From Acidovorax sp. A79 (GTDB lineage: Bacteria; Pseudomonadota; Gammaproteobacteria; Burkholderiales; Burkholderiaceae_C): a stretch of 64,000 bases of DNA. The translations under genes were made by a program, and so were the position numbers. This document shows, piece after piece, positions 17,694 to 27,202 of the stretch; the first letter of the stretch is position 1, and each line of letters begins with the position of its first letter. The notes beneath the pieces were generated by a model. The model was not told the origin of the DNA. It saw only the letters and a list, made by a program, of their open reading frames with translations, and did not search any database. The stretch is taken from positions 1,687,001-1,751,000 of the forward strand of contig NZ_AP028672.1 in the NCBI RefSeq assembly GCF_041154505.1, written 5' to 3'.

Positions 17694-19505
17694 TCAGCCC
17701 TCGAGCGTGGCCGGCAGCCAGCCCCGCAGGCTGTTGAGGAAGGCCCAGGCCTGCACCCGGGGCACGTCAGACACGCGCAGCACGGCCTCCACCACGCGCC
17801 CCTCGCGCAATGCCACGGCGCGGCCCACGCCGGGCAGCAGGCCGCAGGACAGGGGCGGCGTCACCCACCGCCCGTCGATGAGCGCGGCGATGTTGCCGAA
17901 GGTGCTTTCGGTGATCTCGCCCGCCGTGTTCCACAGCACCGTGTCGAACACGCCGGGCGTGGTGGGCGCCAACGCCGCATAGTGCGCGCGGCGCGTGGTC
18001 TTGTGGCGCACGAATTCGCCGTGCGCCTCCGCCAGCGGGCGCGTGGCCAGCTGCAGGCGCACGGGTGCGGCCGTGGGCTGCAGCGCAAAGGCCTCGGCCC
18101 GGGGCGTGCCGGTGGCGTCCAGCAGCAGGCGCGCCCGCCAGGCCCCCGCCGCGTGTGCGGCGGCCAGCGCCCGCAGGCATTGCGACACGGCTTTCGCATC
18201 CCAGGGCACGCCAAAGTGCGCGGCGGTCTTCTCCAGGCGCGCCAGGTGGTCGGCCAGGTGCCGGAAGGCGCCGGCCTCCAGCGCCAGGGTTTCAAGCAGG
18301 TCAAAGGGCTGGCTGGCACGCTCGGCAAAGGCCCGCTTGTGCTGCCACTCGCTCCACTCGGCATCGGCCAGCGCGCCCGAGGTGATGCCGCTGCCAATGC
18401 CGCAGGTGGCGTGGACGGCCGGGCCTTCCTCGCCGTCGCTGCGCAGCACCACGGTGCGGATAGGCACGTTGAACGTGGCGGCCACCGCGTGCCGGCCCTG
18501 CGCGTCGGGCGGGCCGGCCGGGCGCACCACGCCCACCGCGCCGCAGTACACGCCGCGCGGCGCGGGCTCCAGCGCGCGGATCATCCGCATGGCGCGCACC
18601 TTGGGTGCGCCGGTGACCGAGCCGCACGGGAACAGCGCCGCAAACACATCGGCCAGCGTGGTGCCGGGCCGCGTGCGGGCCGTCACGTCCGAGGTCATCT
18701 GCCACACCGTGGGCAGGGCCTGGGTGGCGAACAGCGCGGGCACGCGCACGCTGTGCGGCAGCGCAATGCGCGACACGTCGTTGCGCAGCAGGTCCACGAT
18801 CATCACGTTCTCGGCCCGCTCCTTGGGCGCCGTGCGCAGGTGCTCGGCCTGGGCCGCGTCCTCTTCGGGGGTGGCTCCGCGCGGGGCCGTGCCCTTCATG
18901 GGCCGGGCCAGGAGGGCTCCACCATCGGGGGCATCCCGCCAGTCGAAGAACAGCTCGGGCGACACCGACAGCACCTGCTCGGGCCCCGCGTCGATGTGCG
19001 CCGCATATCCGCCGGGCTGGGCGCGCAACAGCGCGGCAAACAGTGCCTGCGCCGACCCCTGAAGCGTGCCATGAAGGGGCGCGGTGTAGTTGACCTGGTA
19101 CAGCTCGCCCGCCGCGATCGCCTGCTGGATCCGCGCCAGCGCGGCATCGAACGAGGCGCGGTCAGGGCTGCCGGTCCATGCCACCTGCGCAGGAGGCTGC
19201 GCCGCGGGGCCCTGCGCGCCTTCGGGCCAGGGCAGCGGCGCGTCGTGCACGGCAAACCAGGCCAGCGGTCCGTCGGCCGCGTGGGTCTGCAAGGCCGCAT
19301 CGAACGCGGCGGCCGCCTCGTAGCGCACATGGCCCACGCACCAGCGGCCCTGCCGCGCAGCGGCGTGCACGGCGTCGAGCACGCCGCGCACCTGGGGCAG
19401 CGCGTGGGCCACGAGCACCTCGCGGGGTGTGCCGAAGGCGTGGCGCAGGCGCGGGGCGCGTGCATCCAGCGGCTGGGTGAAGTCGATGCGGGAAGTGATG
19501 GTCAA
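17694..19505 (-). CDS. pabB: Aminodeoxychorismate synthase component I fused to aminodeoxychorismate lyase
   Basis: This bifunctional enzyme (603 residues) makes p-aminobenzoate for folate. The first 390 residues or so are the chorismate-binding PabB domain (ELYQVNYTAPL, RPMKGTAPRG, ENVMIVDLLRND, GSVTGAPKVRAM, CGIGSGIT). The last 200 residues or so are a PabC-type class IV aminotransferase domain with a candidate PLP lysine in FVRHKTTRRAHY and ESTFGNIAA. The only start for the full PabB domain is TTG at 19505; the frame has a stop just upstream inside a repeat copy ending 4 bp before it. The amidotransferase PabA is not adjacent. It lies downstream of nadA. Confidence 0.93.
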   Translation of the reverse strand: MTITSRIDFTQPLDARAPRLRHAFGTPREVLVAHALPQVRGVLDAVHAAARQGRWCVGHVRYEAAAAFDAALQTHAADGPLAWFAVHDAPLPWPEGAQGPAAQPPAQVAWTGSPDRASFDAALARIQQAIAAGELYQVNYTAPLHGTLQGSAQALFAALLRAQPGGYAAHIDAGPEQVLSVSPELFFDWRDAPDGGALLARPMKGTAPRGATPEEDAAQAEHLRTAPKERAENVMIVDLLRNDVSRIALPHSVRVPALFATQALPTVWQMTSDVTARTRPGTTLADVFAALFPCGSVTGAPKVRAMRMIRALEPAPRGVYCGAVGVVRPAGPPDAQGRHAVAATFNVPIRTVVLRSDGEEGPAVHATCGIGSGITSGALADAEWSEWQHKRAFAERASQPFDLLETLALEAGAFRHLADHLARLEKTAAHFGVPWDAKAVSQCLRALAAAHAAGAWRARLLLDATGTPRAEAFALQPTAAPVRLQLATRPLAEAHGEFVRHKTTRRAHYAALAPTTPGVFDTVLWNTAGEITESTFGNIAALIDGRWVTPPLSCGLLPGVGRAVALREGRVVEAVLRVSDVPRVQAWAFLNSLRGWLPATLEG

Positions 19506-19508
19506 AAC

Positions 19509-19558
19509 AGGCGCTAGCGCAGGTATTTCATGCGCTGACAGCTATCAAAATCAAAGCA
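19509..19558 (+). repeat. Two-hairpin dispersed element, copy 3 (between nadA and pabB)
   Basis: This is a diverged copy: ggcgctagcgc...atgcgctgacagctatcaaaatcaaagca. The GCTAT block and flanks match well and the first hairpin is altered. It abuts the TTG start of pabB and so supplies its 5' leader. Confidence 0.6.
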
Positions 19559-19581
19559 GATCGGCCCTGCGGGTGGTACTG

Positions 19582-20718
19582 TCAGGCAGCGCCCAGGTGC
19601 GGCACCAGGGCGCTGGCCGGCTGCCCGTTCTTGAGCGCGGCGGTGAAGGCCAGCATGCGGTCAATCGGCTGGCGCGCGCGCGGAATCAGGGCGGGGTCCA
19701 CATGGACCGCGTTGGCACCGGTCTCCAGCACCCGCGCCACGTCGGCCAGGCCGTTCATCGCCATCCAGGGGCAGTGCGCGCAGCTCTTGCAGGTGGCGCT
19801 GTTGCCGGCGGTGGGCGCCTCAATGAACACCTTGCCGGGGTTGAGCGTGCGCAGCTTGTGCATCATGCCGTTGTCGGTGGCCACGATGAATTCGGTGGCA
19901 TCCATCTCGCGCGCGGCCTTGAGGATGGCGCTGGTGGAGCCCACCGCATCGGCCAGGGCGATCACGTCCGCAGGGCTCTCCGGGTGGACCAGCACCTTGG
20001 CGCGGGGGTGCTCCTTCTTGAGCGACTCCAGCTCGAAGGCCTTGAACTCGTCGTGCACGATGCAGGCGCCGTTCCAGAACACCATGTCTGCACCGGTCTC
20101 GCGCTGGATATAGGCGCCCAGGTGGCGATCGGGCGCCCACAGGATCTTCTGGCCCGCGGCCTTGAGGGCCCCCACGATGTCGAGCGCGCAGCTCGAAGTC
20201 ACCAGCCAGTCGGCGCGCGCCTTCACGGCCGCGCTGGTGTTGGCGTAGACCACCACGGTGCGGTCGGGATGGGCATCGCAGAACGCACTGAATGCGTCGA
20301 TGGGGCAGCCCAGGTCGAGCGAACAGGTCGCATCGAGGTCCGGCATGAGCACCGTCTTTTCGGGGCTCAGAATCTTGGCCGTCTCGCCCATGAAGCGCAC
20401 GCCACTCACCACCAGCGTCTGCGCGGCGTGGTCGCGGCCAAAGCGCGCCATCTCCAGCGAGTCGCTCACCAGGCCACCGGTTTCCTCCGCCAGGTCCTGC
20501 AGGTCGGGGTGCACGTAGTAGTGCGACACCATGACCGCGTTCTTCTCCTTGAGCAGGCGGCGGATCCTCTCCTTGAGCGCGGCGCGCTCAGGTGCAGTGG
20601 GCTCGGGCGGCACGCGGGCCCAGGCGTGTTTCGTGGAGCAGACGGAGCCCTCCTGGGTACCGAGCGGCTGCTCGTACTCCACATCGATGCGGTTCAGCAC
20701 GGCGGTGGTGGTGGTCAT
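19582..20718 (-). CDS. nadA: Quinolinate synthase A
   Basis: NadA condenses iminoaspartate with dihydroxyacetone phosphate to quinolinate, using a 4Fe-4S cluster. The protein has 378 residues. Candidate cluster cysteines are in [17 protein letters not shown] and the C-terminal [10 protein letters not shown] motif. [15 protein letters not shown] and [11 protein letters not shown] are typical. Its start overlaps the end of nadC by 4 bp (nadC is upstream on the minus strand). The iminoaspartate donor NadB is encoded separately at 9.7 kb. Confidence 0.96.
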   Translation of the reverse strand: MTTTTAVLNRIDVEYEQPLGTQEGSVCSTKHAWARVPPEPTAPERAALKERIRRLLKEKNAVMVSHYYVHPDLQDLAEETGGLVSDSLEMARFGRDHAAQTLVVSGVRFMGETAKILSPEKTVLMPDLDATCSLDLGCPIDAFSAFCDAHPDRTVVVYANTSAAVKARADWLVTSSCALDIVGALKAAGQKILWAPDRHLGAYIQRETGADMVFWNGACIVHDEFKAFELESLKKEHPRAKVLVHPESPADVIALADAVGSTSAILKAAREMDATEFIVATDNGMMHKLRTLNPGKVFIEAPTAGNSATCKSCAHCPWMAMNGLADVARVLETGANAVHVDPALIPRARQPIDRMLAFTAALKNGQPASALVPHLGAA

Positions 20719-21584
20719 GACAGCTCCTGCAGGCGCATCGAAAAATCGGTGGCCTTCACGTCCTTGGTCAGCGTGCCGATGGAGATGCGGTCCACGCCGG
20801 TCTCTGCCAGCGCGCGCAGGCCATCGAGCGTGACGCCGCCGGAGATTTCCAGAATCGCGCGTCCGGCATTGATGCGCACGGCCTCGCGCAGCGTGGGCAG
20901 GGGCATGTTGTCGAGCAGCACCATCCTGGCGCCGGCTTCCAGCGCCTCGGCCAGCTGCGCCAGCGTTTCCACTTCGATCTCGATGAACGTGGCTTGCGCG
21001 GCCACAGCCTGCGCGGCTTTCAGCACGGCGGTCACGCCACCGGCGGCGGCGATGTGGTTTTCCTTGATGAGCACCGCGTCGTGCAGGCCGATGCGGTGGT
21101 TGGTGCCACCGCCCACGCGCACAGCGTACTTCTGTGCCAGGCGCAGGCCGGGGAGGGTCTTGCGCGTGTCCACGATCTGGGCGCGCGTGCCGGCCACCAC
21201 GTCCACATAGGTGCGGGTCTTGGTGGCCACGGCCGACAGTAGCTGCAGAAAGTTGAGCGCCGTGCGCTCGGCGCTGAGCAGCGCGCGGGCATTGCCCGTG
21301 AGTTCCAGCACCACCTGGTCGGGCGCGCAGCGCTGGCCCTCGGCCACATGCCAGATGATCCCCATGGTGGGGTCGAGCGCGCGCAAGGCGGCTTCGGCCC
21401 AGGGCGCGCCGCAGATCACGGCGGACTCGCGCGCCAGGATGCGCGCGCGGGCGCGGCGGGCGGGGTCGATCAGGCCGGCGGTCAGGTCACCTGCGCCCAC
21501 GTCTTCCGCCAGGGCGCGGGCCACATCGGCCTGGGCCAGGGCCGCCACATCATGGTCCATGGACTGTTGGTTCGAAAGCGTCAT
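20715..21584 (-). CDS. nadC: Nicotinate-nucleotide pyrophosphorylase (quinolinate phosphoribosyltransferase)
   Basis: NadC joins quinolinate and PRPP to give nicotinate mononucleotide with loss of CO2. The protein has 289 residues: [38 protein letters not shown] and [10 protein letters not shown] are the conserved PRPP and substrate motifs. ATG 21584 is chosen; longer readings enter the divergent promoter region shared with panB. It is first in the nadC-nadA unit. A short inverted repeat at 21653-21677 lies between it and panB. Confidence 0.96.
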   Translation of the reverse strand: MTLSNQQSMDHDVAALAQADVARALAEDVGAGDLTAGLIDPARRARARILARESAVICGAPWAEAALRALDPTMGIIWHVAEGQRCAPDQVVLELTGNARALLSAERTALNFLQLLSAVATKTRTYVDVVAGTRAQIVDTRKTLPGLRLAQKYAVRVGGGTNHRIGLHDAVLIKENHIAAAGGVTAVLKAAQAVAAQATFIEIEVETLAQLAEALEAGARMVLLDNMPLPTLREAVRINAGRAILEISGGVTLDGLRALAETGVDRISIGTLTKDVKATDFSMRLQELS

Positions 21585-21652
21585 GGGGCGGGAGCATACC
21601 GGGAACCCAAAGGCCACTGCGCCAGCGCAGCCCGTTTCCCACCGCGCCGGCA

Positions 21653-21677
21653 ACCAATAAGTACACCCATTATTGGT
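21653..21677. promoter_or_regulatory. Inverted repeat between divergent nadC and panB
   Basis: ACCAATAA (21653-21660), nine bases, TTATTGGT (21670-21677): perfect 8-bp arms, unusually AT-rich for this DNA, within the promoter region of two cofactor genes. An operator is possible; the regulator is unknown. Confidence 0.4.
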
Positions 21678-21715
21678 CGCATAGACTCGCGGCAATTTTT
21701 GCCCATGCAAGCCCC

Positions 21716-22597
21716 ATGACTGCCACCAGCACCGTTTCCGCCACGCCCTACGGTACCCTGCCGCCCGCATCGCCCCTGCCCCAGCGCCGCCCCGTGAGCC
21801 TGCCGCGCCTGGCGCAGATGCGCGCGGCGGGCGAGAAGATCACGATGCTGACCGCCTATGACGCCACCTTCGCGGCCGTGGCCGATGCGGCGGGGGTGGA
21901 ATGCATCCTGGTGGGCGACTCGCTGGGCATGGTGTGCCAGGGCCTGCCCAGCACGGTGGGCGTGGGCCTGGACACCATGGCCTACCACACGGCCAGCGTG
22001 GCGCGCGGCCTGCACCGCGTGCAGGGCACGGCCTGGCTGGTGGCCGACCTGCCGTATGGCACCTATGCCGAGAGCCGCGAGCAGGCCCTGCGCAGCGCCT
22101 GCGTGCTGATGCAGGCGGGTGCGCACATGGTCAAGCTCGAAGGCGGGGGCTGGACCGCGCCCACGGTGGAGTTCCTGGTGCAGCGCGGCGTGCCGGTGTG
22201 CGCCCACCTGGGCCTCACGCCGCAGACCGTGCATGCCCTGGGCGGCTACCGCGTGCAGGGCAAAACCGACGACGACGCCCGCACGCTGCGCCAAGAAGCA
22301 CACGAACTGCAGGACGCAGGCGCCGCCATGCTGGTGCTGGAGATGGTGCCCGCCGCGCTGGCCGCGGCCCTCACGGCCGAGCTGCCGCGCTGCCACACCA
22401 TCGGCATCGGCGCGGGCAACGGCACGGCCGGCCAGGTGCTGGTGTTGCACGACATGCTGGGCATGAACCTCGGAAAAATGCCGAAGTTCGTGCACAACTT
22501 CATGTCGGACGCGGGCAGCGTGCGCGGCGCCATGGAGGCGTATGTGCAGGCCGTCAAGCAGGGGCGTTTCCCGGACAACGCGGTACACGCCTGGTAA
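21716..22597 (+). CDS. panB: 3-methyl-2-oxobutanoate hydroxymethyltransferase
   Basis: PanB transfers a hydroxymethyl group from methylene-tetrahydrofolate to ketoisovalerate, giving ketopantoate. The protein has 293 residues, with an extra N-terminus of about 25 residues rich in Thr, Ser and Pro before the barrel. Motifs: [18 protein letters not shown] (metal-binding Asp), KLEGGGW, HLGLTPQ and [12 protein letters not shown]. panC follows after 39 bp. No panE was recognised. Confidence 0.97.
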   Translation: MTATSTVSATPYGTLPPASPLPQRRPVSLPRLAQMRAAGEKITMLTAYDATFAAVADAAGVECILVGDSLGMVCQGLPSTVGVGLDTMAYHTASVARGLHRVQGTAWLVADLPYGTYAESREQALRSACVLMQAGAHMVKLEGGGWTAPTVEFLVQRGVPVCAHLGLTPQTVHALGGYRVQGKTDDDARTLRQEAHELQDAGAAMLVLEMVPAALAAALTAELPRCHTIGIGAGNGTAGQVLVLHDMLGMNLGKMPKFVHNFMSDAGSVRGAMEAYVQAVKQGRFPDNAVHAW

Positions 22598-22636
22598 GCG
22601 ACCCCCCGGATTTTTCAACAGACGCACTCCCGCCCC

Positions 22637-23482
22637 ATGCTGATCGCCCACTCCATCGCCGACCTGCGCCAGGCCCTCGCCGCCCGCTGCCACCCCGCCT
22701 TCGTGCCCACCATGGGCAACCTGCACGACGGGCACATCGCCCTGGTGCGCCAGGCCCGGCCCCTGGGCGACGTGACCGTGGCCAGCATCTTCGTGAACCG
22801 CCTGCAGTTCCTGCCGCACGAGGACTTCGACAGCTACCCCCGCACCTGGGAGGCCGACTGCGCGCAACTGCGGGCCGCGGGCTGCGACGTGCTGTTCGCC
22901 CCGCGCGAGGCCGACCTGTACCCCGAGCCCCAGACCTTCAAGGTGCACCCCGATCCCGCATTGGCCGACATGCTCGAAGGCCAGTTCCGCCCCGGCTTCT
23001 TCGTGGGCGTGGGCACGGTGGTGATGAAGCTGTTCGCCTGCGTGCTGGGCCAGAGCGGCGGCACGGCGGTGTTTGGCAAGAAGGACTACCAGCAGCTCAT
23101 GGTGATCCGCCAAATGGTGCGGCAGTTCGCATTGCCCATCGACATCGTGGCGGGCGAGACCTGCCGCGCGGCGGATGGGCTGGCGCTGAGTTCGCGCAAC
23201 GGCTACCTCGGCCGCGAGGAACGCCAGGAGGCCGTGGCCCTGCCGCAGGCGCTCCGGCAGCTGGCGGGGCAATGGACTGCCCGGCCGCCAGCCGCAGGCG
23301 CGGCGCTGGAGCAACAGGCCGTCGATGCCCTGCGCGCACGCGGCTGGCAGCCCGACTACCTCACCGTGCGCCGCCGCGCCGACCTGCAGCCGCCCACGGC
23401 GCAGGACGGGCCGGGCATGCTTGTCGCCCTGGGGGCGGCGCGCCTGGGCGGCACGCGGCTCATCGACAACCTGGAGTTCTGA
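22637..23482 (+). CDS. panC: Pantothenate synthetase (pantoate-beta-alanine ligase)
   Basis: PanC joins pantoate and beta-alanine with ATP. The protein has 281 residues: [14 protein letters not shown] contains the HIGH-like motif; [24 protein letters not shown] and [10 protein letters not shown] are the pantoate and ATP loops. Beta-alanine would come from PanD, encoded at 12.4 kb. A repeat copy begins one base after the stop codon. Confidence 0.97.
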   Translation: MLIAHSIADLRQALAARCHPAFVPTMGNLHDGHIALVRQARPLGDVTVASIFVNRLQFLPHEDFDSYPRTWEADCAQLRAAGCDVLFAPREADLYPEPQTFKVHPDPALADMLEGQFRPGFFVGVGTVVMKLFACVLGQSGGTAVFGKKDYQQLMVIRQMVRQFALPIDIVAGETCRAADGLALSSRNGYLGREERQEAVALPQALRQLAGQWTARPPAAGAALEQQAVDALRARGWQPDYLTVRRRADLQPPTAQDGPGMLVALGAARLGGTRLIDNLEF

Positions 23483-23483
23483 T

Positions 23484-23538
23484 TAGCTCCTGAATTCATA
23501 GCAACCAGCGCTTTCCCATCAAGCGCCAGAGGCCAATT
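23484..23538 (-). repeat. Two-hairpin dispersed element, copy 4 (after panC)
   Basis: On the minus strand: ttggcctctggcgcttgatg, then ggaaagcgctggttgctatg. Hairpin 1 is GCGCTT/AAGCGC; the second hairpin is centred on TGAATTCA. It lies between the convergent panC and hydrolase genes. Confidence 0.85.
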
Positions 23539-23548
23539 TCATGAGAAA

Positions 23549-24295
23549 TCAATGCCCCCAACCACCCCGCGCGATCCATTCCAGCAGCAGGCGGTTGACG
23601 GCCTCGGGCTGCTCCATGGTGAGCATGTGGCCGCATTCGGCCAGCACGGCATGGTGGGCGCCAGGGATGAGCGCCGCGATCTCCTCGGAGCATTCGGGCG
23701 GTGTGAGCTGGTCGGCGGCGCCACACGCCACCAGCGTGGGGCAGGCCACGCGCGGCAGGTGCAGCCGGGCATCGGGCCGGTGGATGACCGCGCGGTTCTG
23801 CCGCACCAGCTGCTGCGCGCCGGCGCGCAGCACGAAGTCGAGGTAGGCCTGCACCAGCGCGGGCCGTGCCGCATTGGCGGGGTGAAAGGCAAACGCCACA
23901 TTGGGCTCGATCACCTCGCGCAAGCGGCCCTGGGCGAACAGTTCCATCGCGGCTTCGCGCAGCGCGCGCATGTCGGGCGTCTCCGGCCGGGCCGTGGTGC
24001 CCAGCAGCGCCAGGCCGGCCACGCGCCCGGGCGCCTGGCGCGCGGCCTCCATGGCGATCATCCCGCCCATCGAGGCGCCGCACAGCAGCAAGGCCCCGGG
24101 ATGCTCGGCCAGCACCAGCGCGGCCATGTCTTCAATGCGCTGCGCGTCGGGCCGCGCGTGGGCCGTGGCCACCACGGGGCGCAGCGCGGCCGGCAGGGCC
24201 GGCAGCTGGGCCTGCCACATGGTGGCATCACCGGCCAGGCCGGGTATCAGAACGAGCTGGGGAGGGTCGACGGCATGCAAGGGGGTGTTGTTCAT
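23549..24295 (-). CDS. Alpha/beta hydrolase
   Basis: This alpha/beta-hydrolase-fold enzyme (248 residues) has an intact triad: the nucleophile elbow GASMGG, an Asp in CGAADQLTPPE and a His in ECGHML. It starts 'QLVLIPGLAGDATMW', with the oxyanion-hole region. The overall layout resembles small carboxylesterases such as BioH or MenH, but nothing in the sequence fixes a substrate. Its distance from the biotin genes argues against a firm BioH call. ATG 24295 gives a normal N-terminus. Confidence 0.85.
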   Translation of the reverse strand: MNNTPLHAVDPPQLVLIPGLAGDATMWQAQLPALPAALRPVVATAHARPDAQRIEDMAALVLAEHPGALLLCGASMGGMIAMEAARQAPGRVAGLALLGTTARPETPDMRALREAAMELFAQGRLREVIEPNVAFAFHPANAARPALVQAYLDFVLRAGAQQLVRQNRAVIHRPDARLHLPRVACPTLVACGAADQLTPPECSEEIAALIPGAHHAVLAECGHMLTMEQPEAVNRLLLEWIARGGWGH

Positions 24296-24387
24296 GGCCC
24301 CGGAGTGTCGCAAGAAACACGCGGGCGTGCAGGCCGCGGCGCTGCCGGGGAGGCCGCGCGGACGCCAGGACCGGCTGCGCGGCGGGC

Positions 24388-25503
24388 TTACAGCGCCTCG
24401 GACGGCACCGCCTGCACGCCGCCCTGGGGGGCCTGCGCCTGCACCAGATCGTGCACGAAACGCAGCTTGACCATGGCGCCGGAGGACAGCGCGAACGGGT
24501 AGGCATCGTGCTGGCCCAGGCTGCGGTTCAGGCTGTTGAGCATGAGGGTCAGCGGCACCCACTGGCGCACCATGTCCTGGAACGCGGGGCGCGGCGTGGC
24601 AAAGGGGTCGGTGACATGGTGGCGGATGGCGGCATGCGGGTCGGGCACCGTCACGCCCGCCTGGTAGCTGGCCGCCGTCTCCAGCAGGTCGATCATGTGC
24701 AGGTAGTGGGCCCAGGTTTCGGCCCAGTCCTCCCACGGATGGGCCGCGGCATAGGCGCTCACATGGCGCGCGGCCCAGTCGCCCAGCTCGTTGCCCCGGG
24801 CGTAGTGCGCGTCCAGCGCGGCGGCGTAGTCCTGCCGCTCGTCGCCAAATACGTTGCGGAAGGCGTCGATGCGGCCGCCGTCGCGCACCAACTGGTCCCA
24901 GTAGAAATGGCCGGATTCATGCCGCAGGTGGCCAATCAGCGTGCGGTAGGGCTCGCCCAGGGCGATGCGGCGGCGGGCACGCTCGTCGTCGTCCGCCTCG
25001 GCCACGTTGAGCGTGATGGTGCCGCCCAGATGGCCGGTGAGGATCGCGGGGCCGCCGGGCAGGTCGGCCAGGAATTCGAAGACCGGTCCGTACCGGCCGG
25101 GGACGGGTTCCAGCCCCAGGCGCGCCAGCGTGTAGAACAGCTGGCGCTTGGCCGCCTCGATCTGCTTCCAGCGCCCCAGGTTGGCGGCTTCCGAGAGGTC
25201 GGGAAGGATGCGCGTCTGGCGGCACGAGGCGCACAGGTCGGCATAGTCGTTGGCGGGCACCGCGAAGTTGCACGCCTGGTACTCCGTGTGGTTGTGGCAC
25301 ATGCGGTACAGCCGCCCGCTGTAGTTCGCGGTGCCGCGCTCGCCCATGCGGCGCCACAGGCCCGGGCCGTCCTGCGGCGCGGGCGCCAGGGCGGCCATGG
25401 CGAGCTGGTCTGGCAGGAATGCCAGCGTGCTGCCGCAGTGCAGGCATTGCACGCTGTCAAAAAACACCAGGTGACCGCAATGGTCGCAATTGAATACGCG
25501 CAT
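24388..25503 (-). CDS. Zinc-ribbon, putative zinc-binding metallopeptidase
   Basis: This soluble protein has 371 residues. The N-terminal zinc ribbon (NCDHCGHLVFF...CLHCGS) is followed by a second Cys/His group (CHNHTEYQACNF...CASC). The central 'LRHESGHFYW' resembles the HExxH zinc site of the putative metallopeptidase family often annotated as DUF or Peptidase_Mx, and 'PWEDWAETWAHYLHM' supplies further conserved Glu and His residues. Proteolytic activity is not proven for this family. It starts at ATG 25503. It appears to be monocistronic, though the hydrolase follows 92 bp later on the same strand. Confidence 0.8.
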   Translation of the reverse strand: MRVFNCDHCGHLVFFDSVQCLHCGSTLAFLPDQLAMAALAPAPQDGPGLWRRMGERGTANYSGRLYRMCHNHTEYQACNFAVPANDYADLCASCRQTRILPDLSEAANLGRWKQIEAAKRQLFYTLARLGLEPVPGRYGPVFEFLADLPGGPAILTGHLGGTITLNVAEADDDERARRRIALGEPYRTLIGHLRHESGHFYWDQLVRDGGRIDAFRNVFGDERQDYAAALDAHYARGNELGDWAARHVSAYAAAHPWEDWAETWAHYLHMIDLLETAASYQAGVTVPDPHAAIRHHVTDPFATPRPAFQDMVRQWVPLTLMLNSLNRSLGQHDAYPFALSSGAMVKLRFVHDLVQAQAPQGGVQAVPSEAL

Positions 25504-25604
25504 GGTGCCGAGCTTATACCCAGTAGGGCGTCCGTGTGGGGGCATGGCCGCCAGGTTCGCCGCGCGCCGCAGGCGGCGCCGGGCCCGGATCGGGATTCCC
25601 AATG

Positions 25605-25642
25605 AAAAAGAGCAGGTTCCAGGTCATTCCTGGAACCTGCTC
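25605..25642 (-). terminator. Rho-independent terminator of the BON gene
   Basis: GAGCAGGTTCCAGG (25610-25623) pairs perfectly with CCTGGAACCTGCTC (25629-25642), a 14-bp stem, followed on the minus strand by TTTTT. It lies about 60 bp downstream of the BON-domain gene. Confidence 0.85.
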
Positions 25643-25704
25643 CCTGGCCCCGGCCGGCAGGTGGCGCGAGCCGCCTGCCCCGGTTCATGCCGTCCGTTCA
25701 ACGA

Positions 25705-26022
25705 TCAGGGGCGCACGACAATGCTGTTGCGCACTTCGCGCACATGCTTGGTGTTGCGCGCGATGGCCTCGGCCTGGTTCTTCTCGGTCTGCGACTTGGC
25801 AAAGCCCGACAGCTGTACCGTGCCGTTCAGCGTTTCCACGCTGATGGAGGTGGCGGAGACGGATTTGTCCTCCGCCATCTTGGCCTTCACGGCGGTGGTG
25901 ATACCGGCATCATCGACATAGGAGCCCATGGTCTGCTGGTTGCGGGCCACCGAACAGCCGGTGGCCGTGACGATGGTGATGCCGGCGACTGCGGCAAAAG
26001 CGAGGGCACGTGCGTATTTCAT
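25705..26022 (-). CDS. BON-domain lipoprotein (OsmY-like)
   Basis: This lipoprotein has 105 residues. The signal peptide with lipobox ATGC (C23) is followed by one BON domain (DDAGITTAVKAKMAED; VETLNGTVQLSGFA; VREVRNSI). BON domains are thought to bind phospholipid and occur in osmotic-shock proteins such as OsmY. A good Shine-Dalgarno (AAGGA) precedes ATG 26022. It sits in a group with the YqjD-like and DUF1328 proteins, all small envelope proteins on the minus strand. A strong terminator follows. Confidence 0.88.
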   Translation of the reverse strand: MKYARALAFAAVAGITIVTATGCSVARNQQTMGSYVDDAGITTAVKAKMAEDKSVSATSISVETLNGTVQLSGFAKSQTEKNQAEAIARNTKHVREVRNSIVVRP

Positions 26023-26217
26023 GGTGTTGTCCTTCTAGAAGAATGGTTTGGGAACGCGGGTGCTGGAAAATTGCAATCTGCCGGTCTGTTGCACCCTCCG
26101 CGACCGGCGGACTGTACGGTTCGATTTCTGGTGCCTGATGGATGATGCTGGCGGGGCGGCCGCGGTGGGGACAAAGTGTCACCCTTCAACGGCCGACCTG
26201 CAAGCCGGGCTGACAGG

Positions 26218-26613
26218 TCAGTATGCGGCGTGCCGGCGGCGCGACATCCACAGCACCAGCGTGGCCAGCGCGGCGCCCGAGGCGGCGGCGATCACCAGCG
26301 ACTTGCCGGGCTGCTCGGCCACGTACTTGTTGGTGGCCTCCGCGGCCTGCTGCATCTGGCGGCGGGCCCGCGCGCTCGTTTCGGCGCAATAGTCGATGCT
26401 GCGTGCCGCGAGTTCCTGGGCGCGGGCCGCGAGGTCGTCAATGACCGGGTCGGCCTGGCTGCGCAGGTTGCGCACGCCCTCTTCGGCTTTTTCCAGGGAG
26501 TTGTTGGCGGCATTGCGCGTGGACTGTACGGCGTCTTGCGCACTCTGCAGCACATCGTCGGCGATATGGCGGGCGCTGCTGGCAACTTTGTCGGTGGCGG
26601 TCTGGATACTCAT
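26218..26613 (-). CDS. YqjD/ElaB-like (DUF883) membrane-anchored protein
   Basis: This protein of 131 residues has a long amphipathic helical region (about 1-95; 'DDVLQSAQDAVQSTRNAANN', Ala/Gln-rich) and a single C-terminal membrane helix (KSLVIAAASGAALATLVLW) ending in a basic tail. This is the layout of YqjD/ElaB proteins, which in E. coli tether ribosomes to the inner membrane in stationary phase. The start follows GGAG with good spacing. Stress or stationary-phase expression is inferred from the family. Confidence 0.83.
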   Translation of the reverse strand: MSIQTATDKVASSARHIADDVLQSAQDAVQSTRNAANNSLEKAEEGVRNLRSQADPVIDDLAARAQELAARSIDYCAETSARARRQMQQAAEATNKYVAEQPGKSLVIAAASGAALATLVLWMSRRRHAAY

Positions 26614-26668
26614 TGGGGAACTCCTTGGATGGTGTATGCGGGGATGGCTGGTTTCACGGCAACGGGCA

Positions 26669-26833
26669 TCAGCCCTTCTTGAGCAGCCCCAGGACAAAGG
26701 TCACGACAGCCATGATCACGAAGACAAAGAACAGAATCTTGGCGATGCCCACGGCCCCGGCAGCAATGCCGCCAAAGCCGAAAAGGGCTGCAATCAACGC
26801 GATCACCAGAAAAACAACTGCGTAATGCAACAT
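26669..26833 (-). CDS. DUF1328 small membrane protein (YtjA-like)
   Basis: This protein has 54 residues: [20 protein letters not shown], then a Gly/Ala-rich turn, a second membrane helix and the end LGLLKKG. It has two transmembrane segments and fits the DUF1328/YtjA family of unknown function. A strong Shine-Dalgarno (AAAAGGAGAAGG) sits just before ATG 26833. It is upstream of the YqjD-like gene on the same strand. Two TGTAGGA motifs occur in its upstream region (26907 and 26978). Confidence 0.88.
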   Translation of the reverse strand: MLHYAVVFLVIALIAALFGFGGIAAGAVGIAKILFFVFVIMAVVTFVLGLLKKG

Positions 26834-27202
26834 TTCCTTCTCCTTTTGTAGGGGCCGGTGTGTGCCGGCGGGTCAGGGCACAAGAAATTCAGCGCCTGGG
26901 GTCCACTGTAGGAAGCCTGCCGCTTCAAAGATGCCGGTCCCTGGCGCGCGGGCCTGTCGGCGGTGCAGCGCGCCCGCTGTAGGACGAAGCCCTGCCGCCC
27001 GCGCACGGGTGGCAATGCAGCGCGCATCCCCCGCCTGGGCACGCCCGGGCAGCGGATGCAAAAAACGAAAAGGGCTAGAGGCCCCGAGAGGCGGGGCACG
27101 TCGGCGGTGCCGCGTGCGCGAGGCCAATCGGATGGAAGAAGTGCTGGAAGAAGGCCTGGCGAGGGCACCGCGCCCCCGCGGATGCACCGCGCTGCGGAGG
27201 CG
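26834..27202. other. Region upstream of the DUF1328 gene
   Basis: This 369-bp stretch lies between the DUF1328 gene and the histidine kinase gene, which is on the same strand. No gene is supported. TGTAGGA occurs twice in the same orientation (26907-26913 and 26978-26984), followed by similar AGCCTGCCG and AGCCCTGCCG strings. The promoter of the small-protein group should be here. Confidence 0.5.

Noticed and set aside
23549..24295. Calling the alpha/beta hydrolase BioH
   Set aside because: The triad fits any small hydrolase and the gene is not beside the biotin genes, so a specific name is not justified.
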